Shown piece by piece: positions 22,981 through 32,324 of a DNA stretch of 64,000 nt. Each line of letters starts with the position of its first letter. Position 1 is the first letter of the stretch. This DNA is from Streptomyces omiyaensis (lineage in GTDB: Bacteria; Actinomycetota; Actinomycetes; Streptomycetales; Streptomycetaceae). The stretch covers positions 1 through 64,000 of the forward strand of contig NZ_BMVV01000004.1 of NCBI RefSeq assembly GCF_014650895.1, in the 5' to 3' direction. A program made the translations under genes and the position numbers. The notes beneath the pieces are model-generated. The model saw nothing but the letters and a program-made list of their open reading frames with translations, ran no database searches and was not told the DNA's origin.

Positions 22981-23189
22981 CGCGCGTCGAGGGAGGCGAG
23001 CAGGCTCGCGGGGCGGATGTCGGTCCAGTTGGCCTCGATCCAGTCCAGGCACTCCTGGCGGCCGGCCTCGCCGTGGACGGTGGTCCAGCCCTCCGGCACG
23101 TCGATCCAGACCGGCCAGAGCGAGTGCTGGTTCTCGTCGTTGACGAGGACCAGGTAGGTGGCGCTGTCGTCCTCGAACGGGTTGCTCAT
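22977..23189 (-). CDS. MbtH-like protein
   Basis: 70 residues, normal length for the family. Conserved features are all present: [16 protein letters not shown], then [17 protein letters not shown]. MbtH-like proteins bind and stabilise NRPS adenylation domains and are often required for their activity. The ATG at 23189 has AAGGAG at good spacing. It is the first gene of the mbtH-hydroxylase-NRPS-D operon, downstream of the repeat-bearing promoter at 23234-23306 and after a strong hairpin that separates it from the P450. As the only MbtH homologue in the window it may serve all four synthetases. Confidence 0.95.
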   Translation of the reverse strand: MSNPFEDDSATYLVLVNDENQHSLWPVWIDVPEGWTTVHGEAGRQECLDWIEANWTDIRPASLLASLDAR

Positions 23190-23233
23190 GGTGGTCTCTC
23201 CTTGGTGTGGGTGGTGCCCCTGGCGGTGATTCG

Positions 23234-23306
23234 AAGGTAGGGGCGCGGGACCGGCCCGAGCGGCACAAGCTCCGGCAGGTGAGCGGCAGTTACGGCACTT
23301 CCGGCG
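23234..23306 (-). promoter_or_regulatory. mbtH operon promoter with CGGCA repeats
   Basis: On the plus strand CGGCAC, CGGCAG, CGGCAG and CGGCAC start at 23261, 23273, 23284 and 23293 (spacings 12, 11, 9). A minus-strand -10 candidate, TACCTT, occupies 23239-23234, exactly 21 bp from the nearest repeat. The same layout precedes NRPS-A and mutS. CGGCAAG direct repeats are, from memory, the reported targets of the large SARPs SanG and PolR. Confidence 0.6.
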
Positions 23307-23329
23307 GCCCGCCCCGGCCGCACGCGAAC

Positions 23330-23367
23330 GGTCCCCCGCCCCCGGCGCGTGCCGGGGGCGGGGGACC
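23330..23367 (-). terminator. Perfect 17-bp hairpin between P450 and mbtH
   Basis: The arms 23330-23346 and 23351-23367 are fully complementary with a 4-nt loop (GCGT). It lies about 220 nt downstream of the P450 stop in the direction of transcription and just upstream of the mbtH promoter repeats. No T-tract follows, which is common in Streptomyces. It probably ends the NRPS-A-to-P450 transcript. Confidence 0.65.
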
Positions 23368-23402
23368 GCGGGAGAGGGGGGACGGGACGGACGGGTCGGA
23401 CG

Positions 23403-23585
23403 GGTCGGGCAGGTCGGGCAGGTCGGGCGGGTCGGGCAGGTCGGGCGGGTCGGGCGGAGAGGACGGGACGGACGGGTCGGGCGGAGAGGACGGGACGGAC
23501 GGGGAGAACGGGTCGGGCAGGTCGGGAGGAGAAGGCGGGGCGGGAGGAGAAGGCGGGGCGGGGCGAGGCGGGGCGGGGCGGGCGC
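23403..23585. repeat. G-rich short tandem repeats between P450 and mbtH
   Basis: Six 9-bp units of GGTCGGGCA or GGTCGGGCG run without a break from 23403 to 23456. They are followed by two copies of a unit containing GAGAGGACGGGACGGACGGG and then by [22 protein letters not shown] repeats up to the P450 stop. The plus strand is G-rich with many GGG runs. There is no credible coding region in this stretch. Confidence 0.8.
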
Positions 23586-23588
23586 CGG

Positions 23589-24776
23589 TCACCTGGGGGT
23601 GATGCGGACCGGGAAGTGGTCCAGGCCGAAGTTGATGATCGAGCGGTTGTACGTGACCGGGCCGGCCGGCTCGATCCGGGCCGCCCTCTCCAGCGCGGCC
23701 GTGTACAGCGCGCTCAGCTCCGCCTTCGCCAGCGGCGCGCCGATGCAGTAGTGGGCGCCGAGTCCGAGGGCCAGGTGCTTGTTGGGCGAGCGGTCGAGCA
23801 GGATCTCCTCCGGCCGGTCGAAGGCCTCGGGGTCGCGGTTGGCGGACCACACCCACACGGCCACCCGGTCGCCCCGGCGGATCCGCCGGCCGCCCAGCTC
23901 GATGTCGCGGGAGGCGGTGCGCAGGGTGTGCAGGCCCACCGAGGTCCAGCGGAGCAGCTCGTCCACGGCGGTGTCCATCGAGACCTCGCCGCGCTGGAGG
24001 CCCTGCCACAGGTCGGGGCGGTGGACGAGGGTGTGCAGGCCCATCGCGGCCGTGTGACGGACCGTCTGGACGCCGCCGACGACGATGTTGTCGAGGTTGA
24101 GCACGACGTCCTCGACCGGCAGCAGCCGCCCCTTGACCCGGTACGTCGCCATCATCGAGATCAGGTCGTCGCGCGGGTCGGAGCGGCGGAGCATCACCTG
24201 GTGCAGCAGGTACGGGATGAGCTGCTGGTGGCCCGCCCTGCGCTCCTCGGGGGTGCGGCCGAGGAAGGCCACGTCGCAGACCCGGACGACCATGTCGCGG
24301 TCCTCCTCGGGGACGTCGAGCAGGTCGCACATGACGGCGAGCGGCAGCGCGGAGACGACGTCGACGAGGTCCGTCTCGCCCTGCTCGACCGCCCGGTCGA
24401 AGAGTTCGCCGGCGCGTTCGGCGATGGAGCGGGCGGCCCCCTTCACCCCGCTCTTGGAGAAGAAGGGATTGGCGGGGGCGCGGAGTTCGCGGTGGCGGGG
24501 CGGGTCGGTGAGGGCCATCATGCGGCCCGAGCCGACCGGCACGTTCCCCTCTCCGGCGCCCAGGAGGGAGCCGGACTCGGAGCTGAAGGCGGCCGCGTTG
24601 CGCAGCACTTCGGCGGACTCCCGGTAGGTGAGCACCGACCAGACGGGACCGTCGTCGGCGGTGTCGGTGAGGTGGACGGGCGCCTCCCGGCGCAGCGCGT
24701 CGACGAGTTCCGGGGTGTCGGGCCGGGCCCACAGGGCGGGGTCGGTGAGGTCGACGGCGGTGGTGGTGGTCAGCAT
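23589..24776 (-). CDS. Cytochrome P450, probable tailoring oxidase of the peptide
   Basis: 395 residues from ATG 24776, which overlaps the thioesterase stop by one base (TGATG). The heme-binding region reads LGLGAHYCIGAPLAKAE with ligand Cys344; the usual Phe at the start is Leu. The ExxR pair is ELLRW. The I helix reads NIVVGGVQTVRHT, so the common (A/G)GxDT signature is GGVQT. The order of motifs and the length are those of soluble actinobacterial P450s needing ferredoxin partners; none is encoded nearby. Its location between the type II thioesterase and mbtH suggests hydroxylation or cross-linking of a carrier-bound residue or of the finished peptide, but the substrate cannot be read from the sequence. 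Confidence 0.9.
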   Translation of the reverse strand: MLTTTTAVDLTDPALWARPDTPELVDALRREAPVHLTDTADDGPVWSVLTYRESAEVLRNAAAFSSESGSLLGAGEGNVPVGSGRMMALTDPPRHRELRAPANPFFSKSGVKGAARSIAERAGELFDRAVEQGETDLVDVVSALPLAVMCDLLDVPEEDRDMVVRVCDVAFLGRTPEERRAGHQQLIPYLLHQVMLRRSDPRDDLISMMATYRVKGRLLPVEDVVLNLDNIVVGGVQTVRHTAAMGLHTLVHRPDLWQGLQRGEVSMDTAVDELLRWTSVGLHTLRTASRDIELGGRRIRRGDRVAVWVWSANRDPEAFDRPEEILLDRSPNKHLALGLGAHYCIGAPLAKAELSALYTAALERAARIEPAGPVTYNRSIINFGLDHFPVRITPR

Positions 24777-25681
24777 CACTGCTCCCTGGGGGTGGCGGGG
24801 GACGCGACGGGCGCGGGGCGGCCGGTCACGAGAGAGACGAGGAGGTCGACCGGGCCGGGGAGGTCGACGGTGGCGAGCAGGTGCCCGCCGGGGACGACGC
24901 GCTGGGTGAAGGCGCCGCGGGTGTGGGCCGCCCAGCCGCCGAGGCCGCCGGTGGCGAGCATCGGGTCGTCGGCGCCGGCCACGGCGTGCAGCGCGGACCC
25001 GATCGGGGCGTGCGGGCGGTGGCGGTAGGTGCCGCTGACGGCGAGGTCGGCGCGGAGCGTGGCGAGGGCGAGGTCGGCCAGGACCGGATCGGCGCGGACG
25101 AGGTCCTCCAGGCCGGTCATGCGGAGGAGTTCGGCGGCGTCCGGGTCCTTGCCGCGGCGCCCGCTCCACTCGGCGGGCGGCGGGGCGCCGACGGCGACGA
25201 CCAGCTCCGGGCGGCGGTCGGCGGGCAGCGCCCTGGCCACCTCGTACGCGAGGAGGGCGCCGAGGCTCTGCCCGTAGAAGCCGACGCGGCTCCCCGCGCC
25301 GCCGGTGAGGTGCGGGGTCAGCGCCTCGGCGACGGCGGCCACCAGGGCGTCGAAGTCGGACGGCATCGGATGCCTGCTGCGGCCGCCGCGGGCCGGCGGG
25401 CGCAGCGCCCAGACCTCGGCGACGGGGGCGAGGGCGTGGGCCAGCGGCGTGTAGGCGGTGGCGTCGCCGCCGGCGTGCGGGAAGCAGAACAGCCGGAAGG
25501 GGCGGTGCCGCTGCGGTGCGGGGACGAGGAACCAGTCGCCCTCGATGCGGGGGCGCGGGACCCGCGCGGCCGGGGCGTACGGGGCCGCCGGGCGGTCGGG
25601 GAGGGCCGGGCGGGCCACCGGGTGCGGGGGCGCGGAGGCGGGGCGGACGGCGGGCGGGACGGCGGGCGGCGGCAGGGTCAT
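24776..25681 (-). CDS. Type II thioesterase (stand-alone, NRPS editing)
   Basis: 301 residues, an alpha/beta hydrolase with FCFPHAGGDATAY near the start of the core, nucleophile Ser139 in YGQSLGALLAYEVA, and a late GGHLLA that supplies the catalytic His. The first ~45 residues are Pro/Ala-rich and look disordered, making the protein somewhat longer than typical family members; a later start is possible but none is compelling. Family members remove wrong or stalled acyl groups from carrier domains. The ATG at 25681 overlaps the NRPS-C stop as ATGA, and its own stop overlaps the P450 start, so translation is tightly coupled. Confidence 0.92.
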   Translation of the reverse strand: MTLPPPAVPPAVRPASAPPHPVARPALPDRPAAPYAPAARVPRPRIEGDWFLVPAPQRHRPFRLFCFPHAGGDATAYTPLAHALAPVAEVWALRPPARGGRSRHPMPSDFDALVAAVAEALTPHLTGGAGSRVGFYGQSLGALLAYEVARALPADRRPELVVAVGAPPPAEWSGRRGKDPDAAELLRMTGLEDLVRADPVLADLALATLRADLAVSGTYRHRPHAPIGSALHAVAGADDPMLATGGLGGWAAHTRGAFTQRVVPGGHLLATVDLPGPVDLLVSLVTGRPAPVASPATPREQ

Positions 25682-27495
25682 CGGACGACGTCCCGGCGGG
25701 CGGTGAGCGCCGGGCGCGCGGCGGCCGGTCCGGCGGCGGCGGCCCGGCGGACGGCCTCGGTGAAGTCCGCCAGGTCGGCGGCGTCGAGGAGCTGGCGGAG
25801 CTGGATCTCCACGGAGAGCCGGCGGCGCAGCAGGTGGACGACGCGGAGGGCGGCGAGCGAGTGCCCGCCGAGGGAGAGGAAGTCGTCGGTGGGCTCGACC
25901 TCGGTCAGCCCGAGGACGGTCCGCCACACCTCGGCGACCTGCTCCGCCACTCCCCCGCCCGCGGCGGCCTCCTCGGCCGGTGCGGCGGCGGGAGCGGGCA
26001 GGGCGCGGTGGTCGGTCTTGCCGTTCGGGGTGAGCGGCAGGGCGTCGAGGACGGTCACGGTGGCGGGCACCAGGTGGGCGGGCAGGGTGCGGCGCAGCTC
26101 GGCGAGGAGGTCGGCGGGGCGGAGGCCGGCGCCGGTGACGTACCCGGCGAGGCGGTGGTCGCCGGGGGCCGGCTCGTGGACGGTGACGGCGGCGGCGCCC
26201 ACCCCGGGCAGGGCGGCGAGCGCGTGCTCGACCTCGCCGAGCTCGACGCGGAAGCCGCGCAGCTTGACCTGGCGGTCGACCCGGCCGACGTACTCCAGGA
26301 GGCCGTCGGCGGACCTGCGGGCCTGGTCCCCGGTGCGGTACATCCGGGCGCCGGGCTCCGCGGCGAACGGGTCGGCGACGAAGCGGCCCGCGGTCAGGCC
26401 CGGGTGCCCCGGGTAGCCGTGGGCCAGGCCGGGCCCGGAGAGGTACAGCTCGCCGACCGTGCCGGCGGCGACCGGGGCGAGCCGGGCGTCGAGGAGGTGG
26501 GCCCGGACCCCGGGCAGCGGCTCGCCGAGGTGCGGCACCGGTCCGGCGACGGGGGCGGTGATCGCGTCGACGGTGCACTCGGTGGGCCCGTACAGGTTGA
26601 TCGCGTCGACGCCGGTGTCGGCCAGTTCGCGCCAGGTCCGCGCGGGGACGGGCTCGCCGCCCATGAAGAGGCGCGGCACGCGGGCGCCGGCGAAGGGTTC
26701 GCGGAGCAGCTGCCAGTGGGAGGGGGTCAGGTCGAGGTCGGTGACGGCGTGCTCGGCGAGGAGCCGGACGAGGGCGGCCGGGTCGGCGCGCCGCTCGTCG
26801 TCGATGACGACGAGGGTGTCGCCCCGGCAGATCCTGGCCCACTGCTGGACGGAGGCGTCGAAGGAGACGCTGGCGTTCCAGGCGACGACGCCGGGGCCGG
26901 TCCGGTAGGCGCCGCTCTCCTCCAGGGCGGCGACGAGGGCGGCGACGGAGCCGTGGGCCACCTCGACGCCCTTGGGCCGGCCGGTCGAGCCGGAGGTGAA
27001 GATGACGTACGCGGAGTCGAGCGGGTGCGGGACGAAGGCGTCGGCGGGCGCGTCGCCGGTGGCGTCCGGGCGGAGCACCGTGACCCCGGCGGGGACCGGC
27101 GGCGCGGCGTCGGCGCTGACGACCGCGGTCAGCCGGGCGTCGGCGGCGGTGGAGGCGGTCCGCCCGGCCGGGTAGGCCGGGTCGAGCGGGACGTAGGCGG
27201 CGCCGGCCCGCCAGACGGCGAGCAGGGCGACGGGCAGGTCGAGGGTGCGGGCGAGGTGGACGCCCACCCGGTCGCCGCGGCGGACCCCGGCGGCCCGCAG
27301 GGCGCCCGCGAGGGCGGCGGTGCGGCGGTCGAGGGCGGCGAAGTCCAGGCTGCCGTCGGCGGCGTGGACGGCGGTGCGCGAGGGGGCGGCGAGGACGGCG
27401 GCCCGGAACCGCGAGAGGAGGTCGGCGGGCGCGGCGGACGGGACGGCGGCGGCGGACGGGGCGGTGGCGGCGGACGGCTCGGCGAAGGTGGTCAT
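25678..27495 (-). CDS. NRPS-C: A-T didomain (module 4, completes the C domain of NRPS-B)
   Basis: 605 residues from ATG 27495 (AGGAGC upstream). A domain: [10 protein letters not shown] near residue 170, YRTGDQARR and the final NGKTDHRALP region; T domain with LGGHSLAALRV near 540. There is no condensation domain, whereas the preceding NRPS-B ends in an unpaired C domain, so the two proteins together form one split module. The pocket code by eye is DAQDFGLVDK, close to the glutamine code DAQDLGVVDK, so Gln (or a similar polar amide) is the best guess. Start and stop are separated from NRPS-B by 258 bp with a hairpin at 27728-27750. Confidence 0.9.
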   Translation of the reverse strand: MTTFAEPSAATAPSAAAVPSAAPADLLSRFRAAVLAAPSRTAVHAADGSLDFAALDRRTAALAGALRAAGVRRGDRVGVHLARTLDLPVALLAVWRAGAAYVPLDPAYPAGRTASTAADARLTAVVSADAAPPVPAGVTVLRPDATGDAPADAFVPHPLDSAYVIFTSGSTGRPKGVEVAHGSVAALVAALEESGAYRTGPGVVAWNASVSFDASVQQWARICRGDTLVVIDDERRADPAALVRLLAEHAVTDLDLTPSHWQLLREPFAGARVPRLFMGGEPVPARTWRELADTGVDAINLYGPTECTVDAITAPVAGPVPHLGEPLPGVRAHLLDARLAPVAAGTVGELYLSGPGLAHGYPGHPGLTAGRFVADPFAAEPGARMYRTGDQARRSADGLLEYVGRVDRQVKLRGFRVELGEVEHALAALPGVGAAAVTVHEPAPGDHRLAGYVTGAGLRPADLLAELRRTLPAHLVPATVTVLDALPLTPNGKTDHRALPAPAAAPAEEAAAGGGVAEQVAEVWRTVLGLTEVEPTDDFLSLGGHSLAALRVVHLLRRRLSVEIQLRQLLDAADLADFTEAVRRAAAAGPAAARPALTARRDVVR

Positions 27496-27727
27496 GCGAG
27501 GGCGCTCCTGGGTGACGGGTCGGTGGTCGGGCGGGACGGGACGGCGCGGGGCAGGGAGTACGGATACGGCGGGGGTGCCGGTGCGGCAGGGGTGCGGGTG
27601 CGGCGGGGAATCCGGGTGCAGCAGGACTGCCGGGCACGACGGGAGGACCGGACGCGGCGGACCGCCGGGCGCGGCGGGGTGGCGACGGCGACGGCGACGG
27701 CGGGGCGGTGACGGGCAGGGCGGCGGT

Positions 27728-27750
27728 GGGGCGGGCGGCGGGCCCGCCCC
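27728..27750 (-). terminator. Hairpin immediately after NRPS-B stop
   Basis: GGGGCGGGC (27728-27736) pairs perfectly with GCCCGCCCC (27742-27750) around a 5-nt loop, starting 3 nt after the NRPS-B stop. It may attenuate transcription into NRPS-C or protect the upstream 3' end. The rest of the 258-bp gap is GC-rich with short GGTGCGGCAGG-like repeats and no clear promoter. Confidence 0.4.
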
Positions 27751-27753
27751 GTG

Positions 27754-30700
27754 TCACCGGAGGTCGGCGGCGAGGCGGGCCAGGGCCTCCGCGTACGCCT
27801 CCGTGAACTCCTCCGCCGTCGCGTCGTCGACCAGCGCGCGCTGGTGGTCGACGGCGAGCAGGACGCGCTCGGAGACGGGGTCCTGGATCAGCGAGGCGCC
27901 GAAGGCGAAGCTGTTCGGTTCGTGGCGCAGGGTGGGTTCGGTGCCGATGCGGCCGTCCTCGATGCGGGTGGCGCTGAGCCGGCCGAGGGCGTGGAAGCGC
28001 AGGTAGCCGAACTGGCTGTCCAGCGCGGTGTCGGCCATCATCCGGGCCAGCCGGGCGAAGGGGACCCGGCGGTGCGGCATCATGTCCAGCTCCTCGCGGT
28101 GCACGTGCCGGACGAGGGCCGCCAGGTCGTCGCCGGGTTCGGCGACGAGGGGCACGGTGTTGAGGAAGAGGCCGTAGACCTCGGTGCCGCCGAGCCGTTC
28201 GAGCCGCCCGTTCATCGCGAGGCCGGTGGTGACCCGGCGGCGTCCGGTGATCCGGGCCAGGGCGTGGAGGTGCGCGGCGAGGGCGACGGACTTGACCGGG
28301 ACGCCGAGGGCGTCGGCGGCGGCGCGGAGCTGTCCGGGGGCGTCGGGCAGCACCCGTTCGACCGTGCGGGGCAGCTCGTGGACGTGTTCGCTGCCGGGCC
28401 AGAGCTGTCCGGTGGCGCCGTCCAGCCGGCCGTGCCAGTAGGCGAGGGAGTCGGGGTCGGCGGCGGCGGCCCGTTCGACGGCGACGAAGTCCCGGAAGGC
28501 GGTGCGCGGCGGCGGGGCGGGCGCGGAGGCGGGGTCGGCGGCGAGCGCGCTGTGCCGTTCGAGGAGCTCGGTGAGGAGCGAGGTGAAGCTCCAGCCGTCG
28601 AGGATGGCGTGGTGCTCGGAGACCGTCAGCTGGAAGGCGTCCTCGGCGAGGCGCTGGGCGGTGATCCGGAAGAGCGGGGGCGCCGTCAGGTCGAAGGGCC
28701 GGTCGCGGTGGGCGTCGAAGACGGCCCGGATCTCCGCGTCCTGGTCGCCGGGGGTCCGGTCGCGCAGGTCGGCGACGTCGACGGGGGCGGGCAGGGCGCC
28801 GTGGACGAGCTGGAGCGGTTCGCCGTAGCCGGAGAGGTCGAGGCCGGTGCGCAGGACGGCGTGGCGGGCCATCGCCTCCTCGACGGAGCGGCGCAGGGCG
28901 GTCTCGTCGAAGGCGCCGGAGATCCGGTACGAGTTGACGTTGTGGTAGCTGTCGGTGCCGCCGGCGACCTCCATGTGGAAGACCATGGAGAGCTGCATGG
29001 AGACCATCGGGTAGGCGTCGACGACGCCGGGCGGGAGGTCGGCCCGGTCCTCGTCGTCGAGGAGGGCGAACGGCCGGTCGGCGGCCGGGTCGGCGGCCAC
29101 GGGGCGGGCGAGGGGGAGGAGTCCGGCGACCGTGGGGGCGTCGAAGACGTCCTTCAGGGTGACCTCCCAGCCCCGGTCGCGCAGGACTCCGGCGAGCTGG
29201 ACGGCCCGGATGGAGTCGCCGCCGAGGTGGAAGAAGTCGTCGTGGACGCCGATGCCGGCGACGCCGAGGACGTCGGTCCAGACGGCCGCGAAGAGCTCCT
29301 CCTCGGGGGTGCGGGGTTCGGCGTGCCGGCCGGCGGGGGCGGCCGCGACGCGGTCGGGGTCCGGCAGGGCGGCCCGGTCGACCTTGCCGTTGACGGTGAG
29401 CGGCAGCGCGTCGAGGACGGTGACGGTGGCCGGGACCATGTAGGCGGGCAGGGAGCGGGCGGCGAGGTCGCGCAGGTCCTGGGGGGCGGGGGCGTCGCCG
29501 GTGACGTAGGCGGCGAGGCGGTCGTCGTGGACGGTGACGACGCAGGCGTCGACCCCCGGGTGGGCGGCGATGACGTTCTCGATCTCGCCGAGCTCGATGC
29601 GGAAGCCGCGCAGCTTGACCTGGAAGTCGGCCCGGCCGACGTACTCCAGGCCGCCGTCGGGCAGGCGGCGGGCGACGTCGCCGGTGCGGTAGAGGCGGGC
29701 TCCCGGGGGGCCGTACGGGTCGGCGACGAAGCGTCCGGCGGTGAGGCCGGGGCGGCCCCAGTAGCCGTGGGCGAGGCTGCCGCCGCCGATGTACAGCTCG
29801 CCGGGGACGCCGGGCGGGGCGGGGCGGAGCCAGTCGTCGAGGACGAGGGCGGTGAGGTGCGCCATGGGTTCGCCGACGAGGCTGCGGGAGAAGCCGGTGC
29901 CGCCCTCGGCGACGTCGTGGATCGTGACGTGGACGGTGGTCTCGGTGATGCCGTAGAGGTTGCAGAGGCGGGCGGGCGGCAGCGGGTCGAGGTCGTGCCA
30001 GCGCTGGACGACGGCCGGGTCGAGGGCCTCGCCGCCGAGCATGATCCAGCGCAGCGCCGGGAGGGCGCGCGGCCGGCGGCGGAGGGCGGGTTCGAGCTGG
30101 CGGAGGGCGGAGGGGGTGAGGCAGAGGTGGGTGATGGACTCGTCGTCGAGGAGGCCGGCGAACTCGTCGGGCGAGCGGCTGGTGAGGTGGGGGACGACGA
30201 CGAGGCGGGCGCCGTGCAGGAGGGGGCCCCAGAGTTCCCAGACGGTCCAGTCGAAGGCGTAGCTGTGGAAGAGGGTCCAGGCGGTGTCGGGGCCGAAGCC
30301 GAAGTGGTCGCGGCCCGAGTCGAGGAGGCGGCTGACGTGCTCGTGGGCGACGCCGACGCCCTTGGGACGGCCGGTGGAACCCGAGGTGAAGATGAGGTAG
30401 GCGAGGTCGCCGGGGCGTCCGGCGGCGGGGGGCCGGTGGTCGGGACGGGCGGCGATCCCGGCCGCGCCGGCGACGAGGTCGAGGGTGGTCCAGGGGCCGT
30501 CGGGGGCGCGGTCGGGCCGGTCGGTGAGGACGAGGGCGACGTCGGTGTCGCCGAAGACGAGGGCGGCGCGCTCGGCCGGGGCGGCGAGGTCGACGGGGAC
30601 GTAGGCGGCGCCGGTCTTGAGGACGGCGAGGATGGCGACGGGGACGGCGGCGGTGCGTTCCATGAGGAGGCCGACCCGGTCGCCGGGGCGGACCCCGTGG

Positions 30701-32262
30701 TCGATCAGGGTGTGGGCCAGCCGGTTGGCGCGGCGGTCGAGTTCGGCGTAGTCGAGGGTGCCGTCGGCGTCGGTGAGGGCGGGGCGCGCGCCGTGGGCGT
30801 CGGCGGCCCGCTCGAAGAGGTGGTGGAGGCAGTGGCCGGGGTCGAGGCGGGCGGGCCGGTGGGCGGGCCCGGTGGTGGTGAGCCGGCGGACGGTGGCGTC
30901 GGGGTCGGCGAGGGCGGTGTCGAGGAGGGCCGCGTAGCCGGCGGCGAGCCGGCGGACGGTGCCGGGGTCGAAGAGGTCGCCGCTGTACTCGGCCTCGCCG
31001 CGCAGTTCGCCGTCCGGACCGTCGCCGGTGCCCTCGAAGACCGACCACGTGAGGTCGAACTTGCTGGTGCCGGTGGAGCGGACGGCGCGGGTGGCGGTGG
31101 CGGTGCCGAGGGCGAGCGGGGCGCGGTCCTCGGCGTGGGCGCCGAAGACCACCTGGACGAGCGGCGGGTGCTGGGGGGTGCGGGCGGTGCCGAGGAGGTC
31201 GACGAGCTGGTCGAAGGGGACGTCGAGGTAGCCGAAGGCGTCGAGGGCGGCGTCCTGGACCTGGGCGACCAGCTCGCGGAAGGTGGCGCGGGGGGCGAGG
31301 CGGACGCGGATCGGCAGCAGGTTGACGAAGTAGCCGAGGAGGTGCTCGACCTCGGGGCGGTCGCGGGTGGTGACGGGGGTTCCGACGAGGAGGTCGTCGG
31401 CGCCGGTCCAGCCGCCCATCAGCAGGGCGAAGGCGGCGAGCTGGACGGTGAAGGGGGTGACGCCCTCCTCCTCGGCCAGGGCCCGGACGCGGGCGGCGGT
31501 GCCGGGGACGAGGCCGAAGTGCTCGGTGGCGCCGCGGTGGCCGCGCTCGGCGGGCCGGGGCCGGTCGCCGGGCAGGTCCAGCAGGGTGGGGGCGCCGTCG
31601 AGGACGGCCTTCCAGTGCGTCAAGTGGTCCTCGTACGAGGCGTGCCGCTGCTCCTCGGACCAGTCGGCGTACTGGGTGGTGAGCACCGGCAGGTCCGGCT
31701 CCCGGCCCTCCGTCAGGGCACCGTAGGCGGAGGTGAGTTCGCGGTCGAAGAGGTCGGCCGACCAGCCGTCCCAGACGATGTGGTGGACGACGAACAGGAG
31801 GGTGGTGCGGTCGTCGGCGATCCTGAGGGCGGCGGCGCGCAGCAGCGGCCCGGCGGTCAGGTCGAAGGGTTCGGCGGCGCGTGCGGCGAGGAGCTCCCCG
31901 GCCCGCGCGTCGCGCCGCTCCCGCGGCAGGTCGCGCAGGTCGGTGACGTCGAGCGGGACGGCGAGGGCGGGGTGCACCTGCTGGCGGGGGCCGTCGGGGT
32001 GCAGGGCGAAGGTGGTGCGCAGGGCCTCGTGGCGGTCGACCACGTGGTCCAGGGCCCGCTGGAGGAGGGCGAGGTCGAGCGGTCCGGTGACGTCGTACGT
32101 CCAGGGGGTGGTGTAGGTGGTGGCCCCGGGGTTCCACCGGTCGAGGAACCACAGGCCGCGCTGGAGTCCGGAGACGGGCGCGGTGCGGACCGGGGCCCCG
32201 GCGGCGGTGCCGGTCGGGCCGGGGGCCGGCGGTACGGCGGTCGGGTCGGCGGACGGGCTCAC
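27754..32262 (-). CDS. NRPS-B: C-A-T-C (module 3 plus condensation domain of module 4)
   Basis: 1502 residues from GTG 32262 with GAAGGGA upstream. Order: C (HHIVWDGWS near 160), A ([10 protein letters not shown] near 630), T ([11 protein letters not shown] near 1015), and a second C (HHAILDGWS near 1220) that reaches the C-terminus. The pocket code read by eye is DWWCMGLVHK; together with [12 protein letters not shown] it resembles threonine-type domains (DFWNIGMVHK), though Trp236 and Cys278 are unusual, so a modified hydroxy amino acid is possible. The terminal C domain ([17 protein letters not shown]) belongs to a different subgroup from the others in the cluster and must work with the A-T protein NRPS-C in trans. 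Confidence 0.9.
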   Translation of the reverse strand: MSPSADPTAVPPAPGPTGTAAGAPVRTAPVSGLQRGLWFLDRWNPGATTYTTPWTYDVTGPLDLALLQRALDHVVDRHEALRTTFALHPDGPRQQVHPALAVPLDVTDLRDLPRERRDARAGELLAARAAEPFDLTAGPLLRAAALRIADDRTTLLFVVHHIVWDGWSADLFDRELTSAYGALTEGREPDLPVLTTQYADWSEEQRHASYEDHLTHWKAVLDGAPTLLDLPGDRPRPAERGHRGATEHFGLVPGTAARVRALAEEEGVTPFTVQLAAFALLMGGWTGADDLLVGTPVTTRDRPEVEHLLGYFVNLLPIRVRLAPRATFRELVAQVQDAALDAFGYLDVPFDQLVDLLGTARTPQHPPLVQVVFGAHAEDRAPLALGTATATRAVRSTGTSKFDLTWSVFEGTGDGPDGELRGEAEYSGDLFDPGTVRRLAAGYAALLDTALADPDATVRRLTTTGPAHRPARLDPGHCLHHLFERAADAHGARPALTDADGTLDYAELDRRANRLAHTLIDHGVRPGDRVGLLMERTAAVPVAILAVLKTGAAYVPVDLAAPAERAALVFGDTDVALVLTDRPDRAPDGPWTTLDLVAGAAGIAARPDHRPPAAGRPGDLAYLIFTSGSTGRPKGVGVAHEHVSRLLDSGRDHFGFGPDTAWTLFHSYAFDWTVWELWGPLLHGARLVVVPHLTSRSPDEFAGLLDDESITHLCLTPSALRQLEPALRRRPRALPALRWIMLGGEALDPAVVQRWHDLDPLPPARLCNLYGITETTVHVTIHDVAEGGTGFSRSLVGEPMAHLTALVLDDWLRPAPPGVPGELYIGGGSLAHGYWGRPGLTAGRFVADPYGPPGARLYRTGDVARRLPDGGLEYVGRADFQVKLRGFRIELGEIENVIAAHPGVDACVVTVHDDRLAAYVTGDAPAPQDLRDLAARSLPAYMVPATVTVLDALPLTVNGKVDRAALPDPDRVAAAPAGRHAEPRTPEEELFAAVWTDVLGVAGIGVHDDFFHLGGDSIRAVQLAGVLRDRGWEVTLKDVFDAPTVAGLLPLARPVAADPAADRPFALLDDEDRADLPPGVVDAYPMVSMQLSMVFHMEVAGGTDSYHNVNSYRISGAFDETALRRSVEEAMARHAVLRTGLDLSGYGEPLQLVHGALPAPVDVADLRDRTPGDQDAEIRAVFDAHRDRPFDLTAPPLFRITAQRLAEDAFQLTVSEHHAILDGWSFTSLLTELLERHSALAADPASAPAPPPRTAFRDFVAVERAAAADPDSLAYWHGRLDGATGQLWPGSEHVHELPRTVERVLPDAPGQLRAAADALGVPVKSVALAAHLHALARITGRRRVTTGLAMNGRLERLGGTEVYGLFLNTVPLVAEPGDDLAALVRHVHREELDMMPHRRVPFARLARMMADTALDSQFGYLRFHALGRLSATRIEDGRIGTEPTLRHEPNSFAFGASLIQDPVSERVLLAVDHQRALVDDATAEEFTEAYAEALARLAADLR

Positions 32263-32324
32263 GGCCTCGTTCCCTTCGGTCGGTGCGGACGGCGGGCGGA
32301 CGGGCGGTGCGGCGGCCGGGTCAT
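32259..32324 (-). other. 21-codon mini-ORF bridging NRPS-A and NRPS-B
   Basis: An ATG at 32324 overlaps the NRPS-A stop as ATGA and opens 21 codons rich in Pro, Arg and His. The stop overlaps the NRPS-B start as GTGA. It has no ribosome-binding site of its own. It may carry ribosomes across the 58-bp gap by re-initiation; it may equally be chance. Confidence 0.2.

Noticed and set aside
23403..23456. Possible CRISPR-like array
   Set aside because: The units are 9 bp, contiguous and without spacers; no cas genes are nearby.
23290..24732. Open frame continuing past the P450 stop with [10 protein letters not shown] repeats
   Set aside because: The repeats come from the 9-bp G-rich tandem array in a frame different from the P450. 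There is no start or ribosome-binding site, so it is treated as non-coding repeat DNA.
24776..32152. 7.4-kb minus-strand open frame running through the NRPS-B and NRPS-C genes in another frame
   Set aside because: Only its last 300 codons (the thioesterase) are real; the rest is Arg/Pro-rich out-of-frame translation of the NRPS genes.
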